Assembly (NCBI GenBank): GCA_037447655.1
Contig: JBBHKE010002205.1
Span: forward strand, 1 to 64,000
Reading direction: 5' to 3'
Source of the DNA: Zygnema cylindricum
Lineage: Eukaryota; Streptophyta; Zygnematophyceae; Zygnematales; Zygnemataceae
DNA length: 64,000 nucleotides
Shown: piece after piece, positions 62,035-64,000 of the stretch
Layout of the letters: every line of letters begins with the position of its first letter
Position numbering within the stretch: position 1 is the stretch's first letter
Notes under the pieces: model-generated
Seen by the model: only the letters and a program-made list of their open reading frames with translations
Told to the model about the DNA's origin: nothing
The model's database searches: none
Translations under genes and position numbers: made by a program

Positions 62035-62973
62035 CACCCAGGAAATTGCATTTAAATCCATGCTTTGTCCGATTAAACTGCACCTTTTTGAAGCCGATAC
62101 CCCTGGCGCAGCTGTGGTTCCCTGTTGAAACCCCATTGCTTGTTCCCGTTCTGTAATATTCGGCGCTGTCCACGTGGCGGTTGTACTGTCAAAGATCATT
62201 CCTGGTGCGCCCTTCCGGTAAGCGTGGCTATTAGGAAAAGATACCAGAGTTGGGAGGGCCCTCCGTGGATACCCAGGCTTATTACAACAGAAGAAGGGTG
62301 CTTTGTCGGCTGTGATCACCGGTGTGGCCATTCGCCCCGGTCCGAGGATCTGTTGGATCGTGATGTTGGGATCTGTAACCTGTGATCTCAACAGCTGTTG
62401 GAGGATTGAAAGAGGAACCAAGTTGGTCCAATATGCCCGAACTCTGTGGGCTCTCGATCCGATCTGAGCTGCATCAAAAACTATGGGAGTCCCTAGAACC
62501 TTGGTCAATTGGTTCCAGCTGTTGACCACCTGTTTTCTCTTATCATCTGTGGGGTGAACGTTTTCCAAGACGTACCCCACTGGTGTGTCTTGGCGTTCCT
62601 GTAACTCTGTTATTAGTCTGGTCATTTGAAAGAAAGTTCTGCTACGGACGTTCTGGTGTCCTCGGCCCTGTCCTGCTAACGAATACCCCTGGCATGGCCA
62701 TCCAGCGACCACAAGGTCTACCCTTTCGAGCTTTTCCAGATGGGACTTCGTGATATTATCCACATTCTGGGGAAGCGTGCGATGAGAGTTAGACATGGCG
62801 GACACCGGGAGTTGCTGTGGGTAAAGTTGGTGCAACTGTTGCAGGCGGTACTCACAGACTGCACAGGCGGCCGGGTCTATCTCGACTGCCGAGTAAGTTT
62901 CTATTTGGTATCCAGCTTTCAGGACGGCTTCCTGATCGGAACTAATGCCAAAAAATAGGGATAGAATCCTAAG
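62035..62973 (-). other. DNMT3-like C5 cytosine methyltransferase domain
   Basis: Residues 54-366 of the long frame carry the ordered C5-methyltransferase motifs: I (LRILSLFFGIS, with Phe where FDG is usual), IV (AGWPCQGYSLAG with catalytic Cys147), VI (GYVLENVHP), VIII (IGSRAHRVRAYWTNL, close to the AAHRARYFWGNLP of DNMT3 enzymes), IX (REQAMGF) and X (LIGQSMDLNAI). No stop lies within the domain. Such enzymes move a methyl group from AdoMet to cytosine C5 in DNA. Retrotransposons with captured methyltransferases have been reported in dinoflagellates and charophyte algae. The enzyme may mark element or host DNA; that is inference. Confidence 0.9.
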
Positions 62974-63360
62974 TCTTGAAAGCGGGATTTGTATTGACAC
63001 CACTTGTCGATTAAAGTCTTTCCCTTTGTTAGGAACCGTTGGAAGTTCTGACCGGGGGACTTTTGCTGCTCCGGGTGATATTGCAGCCAAGCTTCTGTCC
63101 ACTTCCCGCCGAATTGTGGCCATCTGTACCAATCGGTTCTAATACTCTTTTTCCCACCGCTTGGAAATAGGGAATTACTAGATAGAATCAGCGATATTGT
63201 TAGAGCATTTGAATAGCTCCGAGGGGGTTGAGGCAGAGTAGATGGGATAGCATCCAGACACCGGAACAGTCGTTTTTCCCCGGTTCCACAAATCCAAGGG
63301 GACCACCACTTTTGTTCCTTCCGGATCCTCAAGGTCTGAGACTGTAACTTGTTCCTTCCA

Positions 63361-63738
63361 TACGCTCAACTCCATGTTCAACCTTGTCCACGTAGCCATA
63401 CCCAGCAAAATTTCAAATTGCTTACCTTCCAGCACTAGGAAGGGAAGCCGAATCTGCACGTGCTGGCCTGCGTCGTCAGCAAATTCGATATCCATGGCTT
63501 TTATGATCCCATATACTGGTTGGCTGCTACTGCTGACTGTGCTCAAGCATATGTTACTTGGACTGATTTTTGGCCGGAGTTCCTCGGGCATTTGTTGTAA
63601 CGCTGATGTAGTTATTAAGTTTGGAAGAGCTCCGGTATCCACCACTGCATCCTGGTACCCGCCGTATCCATTAAGTTTAAAATTTCCCGTCCTGTTGAGA
63701 ATAAAAGCCACCGAAAGGGCCTTATAATCCCTATCTGC
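63361..63738 (-). other. Retropepsin-like aspartic protease domain
   Basis: VVDTGALPNLITTSAL carries the catalytic DTG (63631-63639), followed by FLVLEGKQFEILLGMATWTR, the conserved ILG(M/T)xW region of gypsy-type proteases. It would cleave the polyprotein. Confidence 0.85.
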
Positions 63739-64000
63739 CATAGAGGTATTTCGTTCTGCCGACATGAAGACTGTCTTGGGCAGTTCTGCCAGCGCGACCC
63801 TTTTCCTCCTAGTGTGAATTTCTTCCCCTAATGCCTTAATGAGGGTTTTTTCGGGCAAATTGTGGGAGGAAGCCAGCGTTTTGACATGCGTCAAGGCGTA
63901 GGGCATTAAGTGTCGTACTAGCATAACTGCCGGTTTGGAGGAAGAAGGGAGAGCTTTGGGCGATGAAATGGGTGAGTCCTCATCTTCCAATTTCTCCTGT

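Larger units (their letters stand above)
60236..63990 (-). pseudogene. Ty3/gypsy Pol with internal DNMT3-like methyltransferase
   Basis: On the minus strand, 63990-63178 encodes a retropepsin-like protease. Three in-frame stops (between 63180 and 63136) separate it from a 728-codon frame (63132-60946) with a cytosine methyltransferase and the first half of a gypsy RT. Near 61100 a one-base change shifts RT into the frame 61132-60446, which carries the YIDD box (61028-61039) and RNase H (LYTDWSRFGLGAVLAQ). A stop near 60449 and another shift near 60330 precede EYDFSIIHRAGEIHGNADGL, after which the coding sequence runs into the purine tract. Integrase and the 3' LTR are absent; gag lies beyond the window edge. 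Order: protease, methyltransferase, RT, RNase H. Dead copy of a self-propagating element. Confidence 0.92.

Noticed and set aside
1-64000. tRNA, rRNA or bacterial operon features
   Set aside because: I saw no cloverleaf, rRNA core or Shine-Dalgarno-led operon in reading both strands; a tRNA scan was not possible.

Overview
The window looks like nuclear DNA of a plant-lineage eukaryote. The signs are plant-type leucine-rich repeats (LSGxIPxxIGxL), GT-AG introns in multi-exon genes, TTTAGGG/CCCTAAA telomere-type motifs, and many decayed Ty1/copia and Ty3/gypsy retroelements. A gypsy integrase followed by a PHD-finger-like segment, and a gypsy Pol with a built-in DNMT3-like cytosine methyltransferase, suggest to me a streptophyte (charophyte) alga such as Chara. 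That assignment is inference from memory of similar elements, not proof.

Layout. 1-1.45 kb: 3' end of a gypsy pol (integrase plus PHD-like finger). 3.0-6.6 and 6.9-9.1 kb: two broken copia elements with their 3' LTRs. 9.4-9.9 kb: a degenerate GAATGTGAC array. 11.7-26.1 kb, minus strand: gene A, the main host gene. 26.5-28.6 kb: a repeat cluster and a possible TIR element. 29.8-33.5 kb: the 5' half of a copia element ending at an inverted fragment of a second copia. 33.6-35.3 kb: a gag-like remnant. 36.2-42.4 kb: a copia element with both LTRs, inserted in a GAATGTGAC array. 42.7-52.9 kb, minus strand: gene B, a tandem paralogue of A. 52.92-53.06 kb: assembly gap. 53.3-58.5 kb: five LRR exons of the same family on the opposite strand. 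55.9-60.2 kb: kilobases of polypurine tract. 60.2-64 kb, minus strand: gypsy Pol with protease, methyltransferase, reverse transcriptase and RNase H, all decayed.

Gene A is the most interesting object. Assembled by hand it has 22 exons with compatible phases and GT-AG borders and encodes about 1006 residues. The order is signal peptide, LRR N-cap, eight one-exon LRRs plus about two degenerate ones, a Cys-rich EGF-like segment, a papain-family (C1A) protease with all catalytic residues, two EGF-like modules and four Cys-containing LysM-like modules. I know of no described protein with this order. It would be a secreted cysteine protease with a protein-binding array at one end and glycan-binding modules at the other. 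An extracellular recognition or defence role is inference only.

Gene B keeps every exon length of A over the 14 exons before the gap, but one splice acceptor has lost its G. Its five missing 5' LRR exons appear inverted beyond the gap, so there is either a real inversion or a scaffolding error.
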